From positions 1,798,001 to 1,862,000 of the forward strand of contig CBDDDT010000003.1 in assembly GCA_965226755.1 (NCBI GenBank): a stretch of DNA of 64,000 bases, given 5' to 3'. This DNA is from Bog-113 sp965226755. GTDB lineage: Bacteria; Acidobacteriota; Terriglobia; Bryobacterales; Bryobacteraceae. Positions 35,494-44,598 of this stretch are shown in pieces (the first letter of the stretch is position 1; every line of letters begins with the position of its first letter). Below the pieces are notes generated by a model that saw only the letters and a list, made by a program, of their open reading frames with translations, did no database searches and was not told where the DNA came from. The translations under genes and the position numbers were made by a program.

Positions 35494-36488
35494 CCCTCGC
35501 GCCGCCGCTCGTGGATAACTTCGGACGCCTCCACGACAACCTCCGCGTCAGCGTCACCGACCGCTGCAATATCCGCTGCTCTTATTGCATGCCGGAAGGC
35601 CCGATTAAGTTTGAAGCCCGCGAAAATCTCCTGAGCTTTGAGGAGATCGAGCGCTTCGTCCGCGTCGCGGCTCAACTCGGCGTCACCAGGATCCGCCTTA
35701 CCGGAGGCGAGCCGCTCGTCCGCCGGGATCTTCCCGTCCTCATCCGGAAACTCGCCGCCATTCCGGACATTCGGGATCTCGCGCTCACCACCAACGGCGT
35801 GTTGCTCGCGGAACACGCGCAGTCTCTCTTCGACGCCGGCCTGCGCCGCCTGAACGTTCATCTCGATACGCTCGACCCCGGGAAGTTTCACCGCATCACC
35901 CGCCGCGACCTCCTCCCGCGCGTCCTCGAAGGCCTCCGCGTCGCCCGGCAAATCGGCTTCGCTCCCATCAAGATCAACATCGTCGCTCTCAAAAACCTGA
36001 TCGAGCCGGATCTGGTTCCCATGGCCCGTTTCTGCCGCGCCAACGGCTTCGAGCCCCGCTTTATCGAGTTCATGCCGCTCGATTCCCAGCAGCTCTGGGA
36101 TTCGTCCAAGGTCCTGTCCGCCGCCGCGATCCTTCGCACCCTTTCCGACGAAATTTCGCCCCTGGTCGAAGTGCCGCCCTCCGATCTACGCGCCCCCGCT
36201 ACCGAATATCGCTACGCCGATGGCGGCGGACAGATCGGCGTCATCGCCTCCGTCACCCGCCCGTTCTGCCTGAACTGCAATCGCGTTCGCTTGACCGCCG
36301 ACGGCAAACTGCGATATTGTCTTTTCGCCATCGAGGAAACCGATGTGCGAACCTTGCTCCGGACCGGCGCCGATGACCAGGTGGCCGCCGCGCTCCGGCA
36401 AAATGTAAAAGAAAAATGGCTCGGCCATGAGATCAACTCGTCCCGCTTCGTCCCGCCGCCTCGTCCCATGTATTCCATCGGCGGATGA
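35490..36488 (+). CDS. moaA: GTP 3',8-cyclase, molybdenum cofactor synthesis
   Basis: A 332-residue radical-SAM enzyme making the first intermediate of molybdopterin from GTP. The N-terminal cluster motif is CNIRCSYCMPEG (about residues 28-39), followed by RIRLTGGEPLVRRDLP. The C-terminal cluster is CLNCNRVRLTADGKLRYCLF (about 260-280), and the protein ends in a double-Gly IGG tail. The ATG at 35490 is chosen because it overlaps the nadA stop. Confidence 0.95.
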   Translation: MTLAPPLVDNFGRLHDNLRVSVTDRCNIRCSYCMPEGPIKFEARENLLSFEEIERFVRVAAQLGVTRIRLTGGEPLVRRDLPVLIRKLAAIPDIRDLALTTNGVLLAEHAQSLFDAGLRRLNVHLDTLDPGKFHRITRRDLLPRVLEGLRVARQIGFAPIKINIVALKNLIEPDLVPMARFCRANGFEPRFIEFMPLDSQQLWDSSKVLSAAAILRTLSDEISPLVEVPPSDLRAPATEYRYADGGGQIGVIASVTRPFCLNCNRVRLTADGKLRYCLFAIEETDVRTLLRTGADDQVAAALRQNVKEKWLGHEINSSRFVPPPRPMYSIGG

Positions 36489-36543
36489 TGCGGCGGAACA
36501 AACCAGGCCGCGCATTCGTAGCTTCTAAAGGGTGAAAAGGAAA

Positions 36544-36960
36544 ATGGCTGAAACAGCAACAATCGATTCCGCGCAGATCCACGTCCTGCTGGCCGAAAGC
36601 GGCTATGAGGTCAAGGATGTCGCGCCCAATGTACTCTCCATCCGTCAGCTGGATAGCGGCGTCACCATCCAGGGCGTCATCGAAAGTGAGATCATGGTCT
36701 TTTCGCTGACCTGCCTCACCGTGCCGGACGAGAAGATCACACCGGAAATCATGCGGCGCATGCTCGCCGCCGACAATGGCATCTCCACCTCTCATTTCCA
36801 GCTCTATGACATGGACGGCGGAACCACCGCCGTGGCGCTCACTAACTTCTGCAAGCTCCAGGAACTCGGGCCGGATGACACCGACGACATCCTGTCCTGC
36901 GTCCACTTCCTGTTCGCGGATGTTCTCACCGCCCGCGATCTTCTTCGCAATCTCGACTAA
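36544..36960 (+). CDS. YbjN-like protein of the PspA cluster
   Basis: A 138-residue soluble protein. AQIHVLLAESGYEVKDVAPN, then SVTIQG-like strands and a C-terminal helix (FLFADVLTARDLLRNLD), resemble the YbjN/type III chaperone-like fold. AAAAGGA lies just before the ATG at 36544, preferred over the GTG at 36532. It heads the cluster with pspA 33 bases downstream. It could be a chaperone or adaptor for PspA; that is inference. Confidence 0.6.
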   Translation: MAETATIDSAQIHVLLAESGYEVKDVAPNVLSIRQLDSGVTIQGVIESEIMVFSLTCLTVPDEKITPEIMRRMLAADNGISTSHFQLYDMDGGTTAVALTNFCKLQELGPDDTDDILSCVHFLFADVLTARDLLRNLD

Positions 36961-36993
36961 CGCTGCCGAACCATCATTAAGGAACCGATAAAT

Positions 36994-37731
36994 ATGGGAT
37001 TTTTATCTGAACTGTTCGGACGCGCGGGTCGCGTCACGCGGGGCAAAGCCAGTGACGCTGTAAGCGCCTACGAGGACGCCAATTTCGATTCCACCGTTCG
37101 GCAGACCATCGCCGATATGAAGGAAGAGCTCAATAACGTCGTGCGCGCCTCCGCCGTCGCCATGAGCAACTACAACCGGCTCGATGCCGAGTATCAGAAG
37201 TATGTCCGGCAATCCGAAGAGTGGAAGGCCCGCGCCAACCAGGCTCTCGACGCCGGCAACGAAGATCTCGCCAAAAAAGCTCTCGCCAAAAAGGCCGAGT
37301 CGGATCGCCAGGTCGCTTCCATGCAGACCGCGATTCAGCAGGCTCAGGGCGCCAGCGACAACCTGAAGACCCAGGTCGGCGACCTCAAGCGCAAGATCGA
37401 CGAAGGCGAGCGCACCGCCACCACTCTCGTCGCCCGCAAGAACGCCGCGCAAGCGCAGCGCAAGGTCGCCGAAGCCATGGCCGGCGTCGCCAAGAGCGAC
37501 AACGCGTTCGCCCAGCTTTCCCGCTTTGAAGACAGTGTAGCCAAGGAAGAAGCCACGGCCAAGGCTTTCCAGCAGCTCGGTTCCGTCGGCAAAGACGACG
37601 ACCTCGAGGCCCAGTTCGCTCAACTCGGAGACCACTCCGTCGATGCCGAGCTCGAAGCCCTCAAGCGCGAACGGTCTCTGCCCAAACCCACCAGTCCGCT
37701 CGGACTGCCCGCTCCCGAGAACAAGCAATAA
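36994..37731 (+). CDS. pspA: PspA/IM30 family membrane-protecting protein
   Basis: A 245-residue, almost wholly helical protein with long coiled coils (about residues 25-185) and the amphipathic N-terminus MGFLSELFGRAGRVTRGKAS. PspA/IM30 proteins are ESCRT-III relatives that coat and repair the cytoplasmic membrane under stress. The C-terminus ends in a Pro-rich tail. No pspB or pspC is nearby; instead it sits in a cluster with DUF4178 and hypothetical genes, an arrangement seen in several phyla. Confidence 0.88.
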   Translation: MGFLSELFGRAGRVTRGKASDAVSAYEDANFDSTVRQTIADMKEELNNVVRASAVAMSNYNRLDAEYQKYVRQSEEWKARANQALDAGNEDLAKKALAKKAESDRQVASMQTAIQQAQGASDNLKTQVGDLKRKIDEGERTATTLVARKNAAQAQRKVAEAMAGVAKSDNAFAQLSRFEDSVAKEEATAKAFQQLGSVGKDDDLEAQFAQLGDHSVDAELEALKRERSLPKPTSPLGLPAPENKQ

Positions 37732-37734
37732 GTT

Positions 37735-38310
37735 ATGTTCTTCAAACACACTAACGGATCGACGCGCCATGTCGATCCGTCTCAGGTCGAGGATCTCGCT
37801 CACCTTACTGTCACCTCCGCCCGCCCCGGCGACACGCTCTCCGTCGTCGGCGTGGGCGATCAGTTCGCGGATCTCGATTTCACCGTCGATCGCCGCGCCA
37901 TGGTCGAAGGCGGCCTGAAGTGGACCGAATTGAGCGGCATGTACCGCGACCGCCGCGTCACGCTGGAAGTCCATAACGACGACGACGTGGAAGTCTTCGG
38001 ATCCTTCGATGGCCGCCACATCACGCTGGACCAGCTCGGTCTTTCCGAGCGGGATCTCGCCGACATCGACTCGCGTCAAAATCCGTCCGATAGCTTCGAG
38101 TTCGAAACCAAAATCTGGATGTATCGCTGGAGCCGCGAACTCGGCATCTTCCGCGATAACGAAATGCAGGGAACAGGCTGTTACGCCTGGCACTTCCAGG
38201 AGGAAAAGGGCGACCATTTCCTCACGGTCCGCAAGTTTGAAGGGCAGCCCTTCGCGGCCACCATGTCGCAGAAGGTCAACCCCGGCGATATCACCGTCTA
38301 CCGGGGGTAG
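37735..38310 (+). CDS. DUF4178 domain protein
   Basis: A 191-residue soluble protein. PGDTLSVVGVGDQFADLDFT, then WTELSGMYRDRRVTLEV, and later DSFEFETKIWMYRW match DUF4178, a beta-rich domain of unknown function that often accompanies PspA. It starts three bases after the pspA stop, so it is translated with it. Confidence 0.75.
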   Translation: MFFKHTNGSTRHVDPSQVEDLAHLTVTSARPGDTLSVVGVGDQFADLDFTVDRRAMVEGGLKWTELSGMYRDRRVTLEVHNDDDVEVFGSFDGRHITLDQLGLSERDLADIDSRQNPSDSFEFETKIWMYRWSRELGIFRDNEMQGTGCYAWHFQEEKGDHFLTVRKFEGQPFAATMSQKVNPGDITVYRG

Positions 38311-38316
38311 GCACTC

Positions 38317-39780
38317 ATGAACAGAAAATCCGTCGCCATCATTGGCGCCTTGCTGGCGATCTTCGTCGGCTGGGCGATCGTCGCGGGCAACCGTCTGCCG
38401 GGCGAGCTTCGCGCGCAAGTCCTGTCCGAGCAAAAGCACCTGGCAGAAACGCGCCGCCAGATTGCGGATGAGCAGGCGTCGGTCGCCAAAGACGCGGCCG
38501 GCGAGCCGGAACTCTTCCACGTCCGCGGCTTCGATCAGGAGTGGCCCGGACGCTTTCACGAAGCCGAGGCCGCGCTCGGCGAGGCCGGCCGTTACGGCGC
38601 CGCGCTCGATCCGCTGCTCCGCAAAAACAACCGCGGCAGCGCCGCCGAAGTTCGCGACCTGCTTCAGCGCGAGCGCGAGCGCGAAGCGGCCGCGTCCAAG
38701 GAAGCCGGCGACACGCTGAAGGAAGCCCAGAAGAGACTCGACTTCAAGAAAAATTACGCGGCAACCCTGACCGGAATCGCCTCGCGAGCCAAAGCCCTCG
38801 AAGCGGCCGACTACTCCGCCGTCACCAAGAAGGTCACTCAGGCCGAACAGGATTGGCCCAGCAAAAAGGACGTTCTTCAGACCCGTCTGAACGCGTTGCT
38901 GGATCCCAAAAAACAGGCCTCCGCCTGGGAGCAATCCGCCCAGGCTCTCGCCGCGAAACCCGATTACGCCCAGGCGCTGGATCTGGAAGAGTCCGTCGAT
39001 CACGCGCCCGGTCCCGCGCAGGCTGCTGAACTCGCGGGCCTCAGCGCCCAGCTCTACACCTCCTGGGATAACGTCCTCGAAGACCTCGACAAAGACAACG
39101 ACATCTACCGCGAGAAGGTGAAGCACGTCGTCACCACCGTGACGGCCCCGAACGCTAAAGGCAGCACCTCGTCTACCGATACCTGGAGCACTGTCTCGCC
39201 CGATCAGTGGCGCGTCGTGCAGAACGACATCGGGATGACCGTCGCCCATAAGCCGCTCGGTCGCTTCGATAGCGAAGCCGACCATACGCCCGAACCCGCC
39301 GGGTTCGCCTACATGGCTTCCCCCGCCGAGGGACGCAATCAATACGGCTACTGGGATCACCGCGAAGGCGGCTCGGTCTGGACGTGGCTGCCCGAGTACC
39401 TGATCCTGCGCGATCTCCTGTCCCATCACTCTTACCAGCCCATCCCGAGTTACGATTGGGACCGCTACCGTCAGGCCCAGCGCTACGGCCAGACCTATTA
39501 CGGCCGCGACGAATCCGGCGCGCCGAAATACGGCTCTCACGGCACGTTCACTCTCCAGCATTACGGCAACAGCCGCTATGCGCAATCCGGCGGCTTCTCC
39601 GGATCCAAATATGCTTCGGGCGGCGGCGGTTTTTCCGGATCCAAATATGGCAGCGGCTCGGCTTCCGCTTCTCCCTCCGCCGCGTCAAGCGGATCGCATC
39701 GGTATGGAACTTCCAGCGGATCGCGGTTCGGGAGCGGCTCCCGCTCGGCCGGGCGAAGTTTCGGTGGAAGACGTCACTGA
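38317..39780 (+). CDS. membrane-anchored coiled-coil protein with Gly/Ser/Tyr-rich tail
   Basis: A 487-residue protein I do not recognise. It has one N-terminal membrane helix (SVAIIGALLAIFVGWAIVAG), a long Ala/Glu/Lys-rich coiled coil (about residues 30-250), a central domain (about 280-390, with YGYWDHREGGSVWTWLPEYL), and a low-complexity tail repeating SGSKY and GSxSxS. The tail resembles surface or phase-separating segments. It lies between DUF4178 and another unknown gene in the pspA cluster. A membrane-stress or envelope-spanning role is inferred from position only. Confidence 0.7.
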   Translation: MNRKSVAIIGALLAIFVGWAIVAGNRLPGELRAQVLSEQKHLAETRRQIADEQASVAKDAAGEPELFHVRGFDQEWPGRFHEAEAALGEAGRYGAALDPLLRKNNRGSAAEVRDLLQREREREAAASKEAGDTLKEAQKRLDFKKNYAATLTGIASRAKALEAADYSAVTKKVTQAEQDWPSKKDVLQTRLNALLDPKKQASAWEQSAQALAAKPDYAQALDLEESVDHAPGPAQAAELAGLSAQLYTSWDNVLEDLDKDNDIYREKVKHVVTTVTAPNAKGSTSSTDTWSTVSPDQWRVVQNDIGMTVAHKPLGRFDSEADHTPEPAGFAYMASPAEGRNQYGYWDHREGGSVWTWLPEYLILRDLLSHHSYQPIPSYDWDRYRQAQRYGQTYYGRDESGAPKYGSHGTFTLQHYGNSRYAQSGGFSGSKYASGGGGFSGSKYGSGSASASPSAASSGSHRYGTSSGSRFGSGSRSAGRSFGGRRH

Positions 39781-39804
39781 AATCGGTGATATTCTGGCGT
39801 TACC

Positions 39805-40305
39805 GTGGATCTCAATCTCGATACTCTCAAGCGCTCGATCTCCGAGCATCTGGAACGGTCCGATTTCGCGATTTTCCGTCATGATCCAGGCAATTTCGAC
39901 GCGAACCTCGTCGTCACCTGGGATTCGGAAACCTACCCGGATTTTCAGATGTTTCTCGATGCCGCCCGCAAACTCGGCGTGAAAATGATCCTCTACGCCG
40001 CGCGCGAGTTCGACGAAGCCGAACTCTCGGAAGTGGAAGATGATCTCGAAGCCTACGACATGCCTCGCGACGATAAGCGCGATTACGCCAAGACCTTGGA
40101 TGCTTTCCGGTCGAATGTGGGCGTCACATGCTCCATCGAGTTAGCTTTCCATTTTGAAACCCACTTCTACCTCTACGAAGTTCGCGCCGATTGGTACGAC
40201 GAGTTCGTCGGCATCTCCGACGAAGTGACGGCTTTCGGCGGCATGAACGACGACGACGAAGTGGATAGCGACGGCGGGCTGGGCGGGTTCTATTCGAAGA
40301 ACTGA
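39805..40305 (+). CDS. acidic hypothetical protein of the PspA cluster
   Basis: A 166-residue, strongly acidic soluble protein from a GTG start. FDEAELSEVEDDLEAYDMPR and the C-terminal NDDDEVDSDGGLGG show the charge; the core (ETHFYLYEVRADWYDEF) is beta-rich. Family not recognised. It is the last gene of the cluster, 24 bases after the coiled-coil protein and 19 before recJ. Confidence 0.65.
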   Translation: MDLNLDTLKRSISEHLERSDFAIFRHDPGNFDANLVVTWDSETYPDFQMFLDAARKLGVKMILYAAREFDEAELSEVEDDLEAYDMPRDDKRDYAKTLDAFRSNVGVTCSIELAFHFETHFYLYEVRADWYDEFVGISDEVTAFGGMNDDDEVDSDGGLGGFYSKN

Positions 40306-40324
40306 CGGCCGGCCTTGCCGGTGG

Positions 40325-42043
40325 TTGTTTTCGCCGTTCGATCCAGGGCAGGCCGCGGAACTCGCGCAAGCTTTGGAGATTCCTCCGGCTGTCGCCGCGA
40401 TCCTGAGCTCCCGAGGCATCGCCGGATCGGAGCAGGCGCTGGATTTTCTGGAGCCGTCCCTTTCCGGCCTTCACGATCCGCTGCTGCTGCGGGACATGGA
40501 TCGCGCCCTCGCGCGTCTGGCCGGAGCGATTCGCCAAGGGGAGAAGATTGAGATCCACGGCGACTATGACGTGGACGGCACAACGTCTACGGTGCTCCTC
40601 AAAACGGCCATCGAACTGGCCGGCGGCAAAGCGGGCTTCTTCATCCCGCATCGCGTGAACGATGGCTATGGGCTGAGGATTTCCGCCATCGAGCGCGCCG
40701 CCGCCGAGGGCGTCACGCTCATTATCAGCGTGGATACCGGCATTCGGGCGGCCGAAGCGGTTCTGCGGGCCCGCGATCTGGGCGTGGACGTCATCGTGAC
40801 CGACCACCATCTGCCGGAGCCGGTGCTGCCGCCCGCTGTCGCGGTTCTGAATCCGAACCGCCCGGATTGCGAGTATCCGGAGAAGAACCTCTGCGGCGCC
40901 GCCGTCGCCTTCAAACTCGCGCAGGCTTTGCTCGGGACGCTGGGTTGGCCGCGAGAACGGCTGGATCGCATTCTCGCCTCGCTGCTGAAACTGGTGGCGA
41001 TCGCCACGGTGGCGGACGTCGTTCCGCTGACCGGGGAAAACCGGATCATCGTCGCCTACGGTTTGCGCGGCCTGTCCGATGTTCGCAATCCAGGGCTGCG
41101 TGCGCTTCTCGACGCCGCCGGGGTCGCCCCGGGACGGGCGCCGACCACGCACCAGATCGGGTTCGGCGTAGCCCCCCGCATCAATGCCGCCGGCCGCATG
41201 GCCAGCGCTTCGGAGGTGATCGACCTCTTCCTGACAACGGAAGTCGAAAAGGCCCGCAACATCGCTGAACGCCTGAACACGCTCAATAGCGAGCGGCAGG
41301 GCGAAGAGTTGCGCATCGTCGAAGAGATCCTGGCCGAGTGCGAGTCCTGCGTATCCGACACCGCCGCGCCCGCGCTGGTCTTTGCCCGCGAAAACTGGCA
41401 TCGCGGCGTGCTCGGGATCGTCGCCAGCCGTCTGGTCGAGCGGTTCTGCCGGCCCGTGTTCGTGCTGGGGATCGACCACGGCGAAGCGGCCGGATCGGGG
41501 CGCAGCATTCGCGCCTTCCACCTGCTCGATTCGCTCGAATCCATGCGCCCGCTGTTCATCAAGTTCGGCGGTCACCGCCAGGCGGCGGGCGTGACTCTGG
41601 ACGCCTCCCGGATCGATGAGTTCCGCGCTTCCTTCATCGCCTGCGCCGGTTCCGCCCTGACCGCGGTCGACTTCGAGCCGGCGCTGACCATCGACGCCTC
41701 CGTCCGGTTCACCGACATCACCAACAGTTTCTGGTCCGCCCTGCGCCGTCTGGAGCCGTTCGGGATGGGCAATCCCGGCCCGGTCTTCGCCGCCCGCGAT
41801 GTCGAGATCGTGAACGCGCCGGTGGTGATGAAGGAAAAGCACCTGCGCTTCTCCGCCGCCCAGGACGGCCGCGTGATCACATTCAAGGCGTTCAACTTCG
41901 CGCATCGCGCCGATGAGTTGCAGGCCGGCAGCCGGGTCGATCTTGCCTTCAAAATTGACGCGGACGAATATTGGGGCGGCTGGTCGGCTAAGCTCTGCGA
42001 CGTCAGAACTGGAAGTACACAAACGGAATCTTCTGGTCCGTAA
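40325..42043 (+). CDS. recJ: single-stranded-DNA exonuclease RecJ
   Basis: A 572-residue 5'-3' exonuclease of the DHH family, used in recombination and mismatch repair. Motifs: HGDYDVDGTTST (about residues 78-89), VDTGIR, TDHHLPE (about 159-165), and the DHHA1 part with FGGHRQAAGVTL (about 415-426). There is no ATG near; TTG at 40325 gives the usual LFSPFDPGQ start. The last 41 bases overlap the MBOAT gene tail to tail, which replaces the normal C-terminal residues by an unusual short tail. Confidence 0.92.
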   Translation: MFSPFDPGQAAELAQALEIPPAVAAILSSRGIAGSEQALDFLEPSLSGLHDPLLLRDMDRALARLAGAIRQGEKIEIHGDYDVDGTTSTVLLKTAIELAGGKAGFFIPHRVNDGYGLRISAIERAAAEGVTLIISVDTGIRAAEAVLRARDLGVDVIVTDHHLPEPVLPPAVAVLNPNRPDCEYPEKNLCGAAVAFKLAQALLGTLGWPRERLDRILASLLKLVAIATVADVVPLTGENRIIVAYGLRGLSDVRNPGLRALLDAAGVAPGRAPTTHQIGFGVAPRINAAGRMASASEVIDLFLTTEVEKARNIAERLNTLNSERQGEELRIVEEILAECESCVSDTAAPALVFARENWHRGVLGIVASRLVERFCRPVFVLGIDHGEAAGSGRSIRAFHLLDSLESMRPLFIKFGGHRQAAGVTLDASRIDEFRASFIACAGSALTAVDFEPALTIDASVRFTDITNSFWSALRRLEPFGMGNPGPVFAARDVEIVNAPVVMKEKHLRFSAAQDGRVITFKAFNFAHRADELQAGSRVDLAFKIDADEYWGGWSAKLCDVRTGSTQTESSGP

Positions 42044-43385
42044 TTCCGAACAGCTCGATCGCCAGCAGCGCCACGATCACCGCGGCCGTTCGGACCCACG
42101 CGGGCGCGACGTTCAACCGGGTCAGCACGGACCCATACTCCTCCGCCAGCGCGATCGCGAGCGTCAGGCCGGCCATGCGCCAATGCCACGGCGTCAGTAC
42201 GGACCGGCCGCCATGCCCCGTAAACATCTGCCCGAGGACGTAGCCGGCGAGCGCGAATGTGTTCGCCCGAAACCAGACCCAACCGATGCAGACCAGAAGG
42301 AACGTGAGGATCGTCAGCGGCACGCGCATCACTCCGCGAATCTCCCGCCTTCCGTACGCGACGCGCTCGATCGACAGTAAGCCGCCGTGGTACAACCCCC
42401 AGATCACGAACGTCCAGTTCGCTCCATGCCACAGGCCGCCGAACATCATGGTGAGCAGAAGATTCCGGTATGTCCGCCACGCGCCGTTACGGTTGCCGCC
42501 CAGCGGAATGTAGATAAAATCCCGCAGCCATGCGGAGAGCGACATGTGCCATCGTCTCCAGAACTCGGTGATGCTGGCCGATAGATAGGGCCGCCGGAAG
42601 TTCTCCGGAAAGTGAAACCCGAACAGGATTGCCGTGCCGATCGCGATGTCGGTATAACCGGAGAAGTCAAAGAAAATCTGGAGCGCGAAAGCGAATGCGC
42701 CGGTCCATGCCGGAACCATGCCGGGCAGTGCGCCGGGGTCGCGGAAGTATCGGTCCGAAACCAGCGCGAAGCGGTCCGCGAACACCAGTTTCTTCACCAG
42801 TCCCGCGGCGATGGAAAGGATGCCTTCCTGCCATTCCTGAGACGTCGGAGGACGCCATGAGAAGTAATCGGCGAAGAACTGCCGCGCCCTGACGATCGGT
42901 CCCGCCACCAGCTGCGGGAAGAACGCCACGAACAAGGCGTAATCGATGTAACTCCGCACAGTGCGCTGCCGCCCGCGATAGACATCGACGACGTACGAGA
43001 TGCTTTGAAACGTATGGAAACTGATTCCTAACGGAAGAATGATGTTGAGCAGGCGCGGATTCGCGCCGGGATGAAGAATCTGCGTCCAGGTCGAAATTGC
43101 GAGATTCGTATATTTGAACCACGCCAGAAATCCGAGGTTGGCGGCGAGGCTGCCGATCAGAGCGGCGCGGCGCCGCCAGCCTTGGAATTGGTCCATCCAA
43201 AGCGCGGCGGCGTAGTCGATGGTAATCAGCGCAAACAAGAGCAGAACGAAGCGCACGTTCCAGCTCATATAGAAGTAAATGCTGGCCGCGAGCAGCACGT
43301 ACCGGCGACCCGGCGCCGGTACCGCATAGAAGAGCGCCAGAACGGTTACGAGAAAAATCCAGAATTGCCAGGTCGTGAAGAGCAT
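42003..43385 (-). CDS. MBOAT family O-acyltransferase (AlgI-like)
   Basis: A 460-residue membrane protein with about eleven helices. FFPQLVAGPIVRARQFF, FWRRWHMSLSAWLRDFIYIP and GGLWHGANWTFVIWGLYHG, with the catalytic-type His, are AlgI/PatA/DltB signatures. Such proteins move acyl groups across the membrane onto surface polysaccharide. It follows the SGNH-type gene by two bases, forming an AlgI plus AlgJ/AlgX-like pair. The substrate is unknown. Confidence 0.9.
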   Translation of the reverse strand: MLFTTWQFWIFLVTVLALFYAVPAPGRRYVLLAASIYFYMSWNVRFVLLLFALITIDYAAALWMDQFQGWRRRAALIGSLAANLGFLAWFKYTNLAISTWTQILHPGANPRLLNIILPLGISFHTFQSISYVVDVYRGRQRTVRSYIDYALFVAFFPQLVAGPIVRARQFFADYFSWRPPTSQEWQEGILSIAAGLVKKLVFADRFALVSDRYFRDPGALPGMVPAWTGAFAFALQIFFDFSGYTDIAIGTAILFGFHFPENFRRPYLSASITEFWRRWHMSLSAWLRDFIYIPLGGNRNGAWRTYRNLLLTMMFGGLWHGANWTFVIWGLYHGGLLSIERVAYGRREIRGVMRVPLTILTFLLVCIGWVWFRANTFALAGYVLGQMFTGHGGRSVLTPWHWRMAGLTLAIALAEEYGSVLTRLNVAPAWVRTAAVIVALLAIELFGITDQKIPFVYFQF

Positions 43386-43387
43386 GG

Positions 43388-44464
43388 CTAGGGGTTGGCG
43401 AGAACGTCCCCCATGCGCGCGGCGAAGAGCGAGGTGAATTTTTCCCGTCCCTCGCGATTCAGATGCAGGCCATCGAAGAACGTTTGCGGCGTCTCCAGGC
43501 CGCGAAATGTGGAAGCGTCAACGACGACCACATGCGGCTGTTTGCGCGCCCAATCGATGAAGGTGGCGGGAATTTTTCCGGGGGGCTGGAGCAGCGGGCC
43601 GCGCGGCATCTCGATGAACACGATGCGCGTCGCGGACTTCCGGTACAGGTCAATGATGCGGCCGAGCCAGCGCATTCGATAGGCGGTGAGTTCGCCGGTT
43701 TGAGGCGGCAGGTCGGGCATGAGCTCGTACTGGATTGAATTGCGCCGTTCGAGTTCGAGCGCCGGCGGGAACGAAAGCTTTCGCGCCTTCCAATCGGCGC
43801 TGAGGCCTTCCAAATTCCCCGCGCGCCCTCCGTATCCAAGCACGTATTCGTTTCCGTGAGCGCGAAAGTCCGCGGCCAATTTTCGGCGCCTGGGAATATC
43901 CGCCAGAAACTCCTGAACATCGGAGCGGAGAACCGAGCCTTTCAATATGGCGCCGACAAACGCGGCTTGCTGGCGGGCGGGACGGCGCATGGATGAGGCG
44001 AAATCCCAAACGTCTGACCACCGCAACCGGCCAATCACGAAGTTCAAATCGATCAGCCGGTCGGGAGCGGTGTCGAAAGAGTCTTCGTCGGAAAAGTGAT
44101 CGAGCGCGAGAACGATCGCGCGAAACCGATCGCGGCCAGGATCCGCGTCGCGCAAGATGTAGTACCACACGCGCGGCGATGAGCCGGGAATCCCGCAGTT
44201 CCAGAAGTAGATCTGCTGGTTGGCGAGAAGCTGCGCCGCCTGCCGGGCGGAGAACCCTTCGGCGATGCGCGAATCCCCCACCACCAGAACCTCGCCGGCT
44301 TGCGCGGGATGGAACCGATGGATCCAGTATTCGCGAAGCTCGACCGCGCCCGCCGACGACTCCGGCTGAAGGTATTGGTAGTACCACGGCAAACGGAAAC
44401 ACAACGCTTCCACCAGCAGGAAAGCCGCCAGCGTCACCCCGGTCCAGATCACGGAACGCTTCAT
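43388..44464 (-). CDS. SGNH-hydrolase-like acetyltransferase partner of the MBOAT protein
   Basis: A 358-residue protein with one N-terminal membrane helix (SVIWTGVTLAAFLLVEAL) and an exported domain. VLVVGDSRIAEGF (about residues 60-72) holds the GDS block and FFDGLHLNREGREKF (about 330-344) the D-x-x-H block of SGNH enzymes. It would put the acyl group received from the MBOAT partner onto its target. The ATG at 44464 gives the membrane helix at the N-terminus; an in-frame ATG 129 bases upstream would add a disordered extension. Confidence 0.75.
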   Translation of the reverse strand: MKRSVIWTGVTLAAFLLVEALCFRLPWYYQYLQPESSAGAVELREYWIHRFHPAQAGEVLVVGDSRIAEGFSARQAAQLLANQQIYFWNCGIPGSSPRVWYYILRDADPGRDRFRAIVLALDHFSDEDSFDTAPDRLIDLNFVIGRLRWSDVWDFASSMRRPARQQAAFVGAILKGSVLRSDVQEFLADIPRRRKLAADFRAHGNEYVLGYGGRAGNLEGLSADWKARKLSFPPALELERRNSIQYELMPDLPPQTGELTAYRMRWLGRIIDLYRKSATRIVFIEMPRGPLLQPPGKIPATFIDWARKQPHVVVVDASTFRGLETPQTFFDGLHLNREGREKFTSLFAARMGDVLANP

Positions 44465-44598
44465 CACCGGGTTATCGGCGGCGGATGGTTCACGTTCCTG
44501 GCCGCTGTCGGTTTCTCGCGCGGGGCAGGGGGGCAGAGATGGCTCCAGCGCATCAAAGAACTTCCCAGCATAACAATGAGATATCCTCTTCACTGCGA

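Noticed and set aside
37003..39585. An 860-codon open frame antisense to the PspA cluster
   Set aside because: It mirrors the high-GC third positions of the real genes, crosses four gene boundaries and has no recognisable domain.
40124..42022. A 632-codon open frame antisense to recJ
   Set aside because: Shadow of a strongly supported recJ; no family and no start signal.
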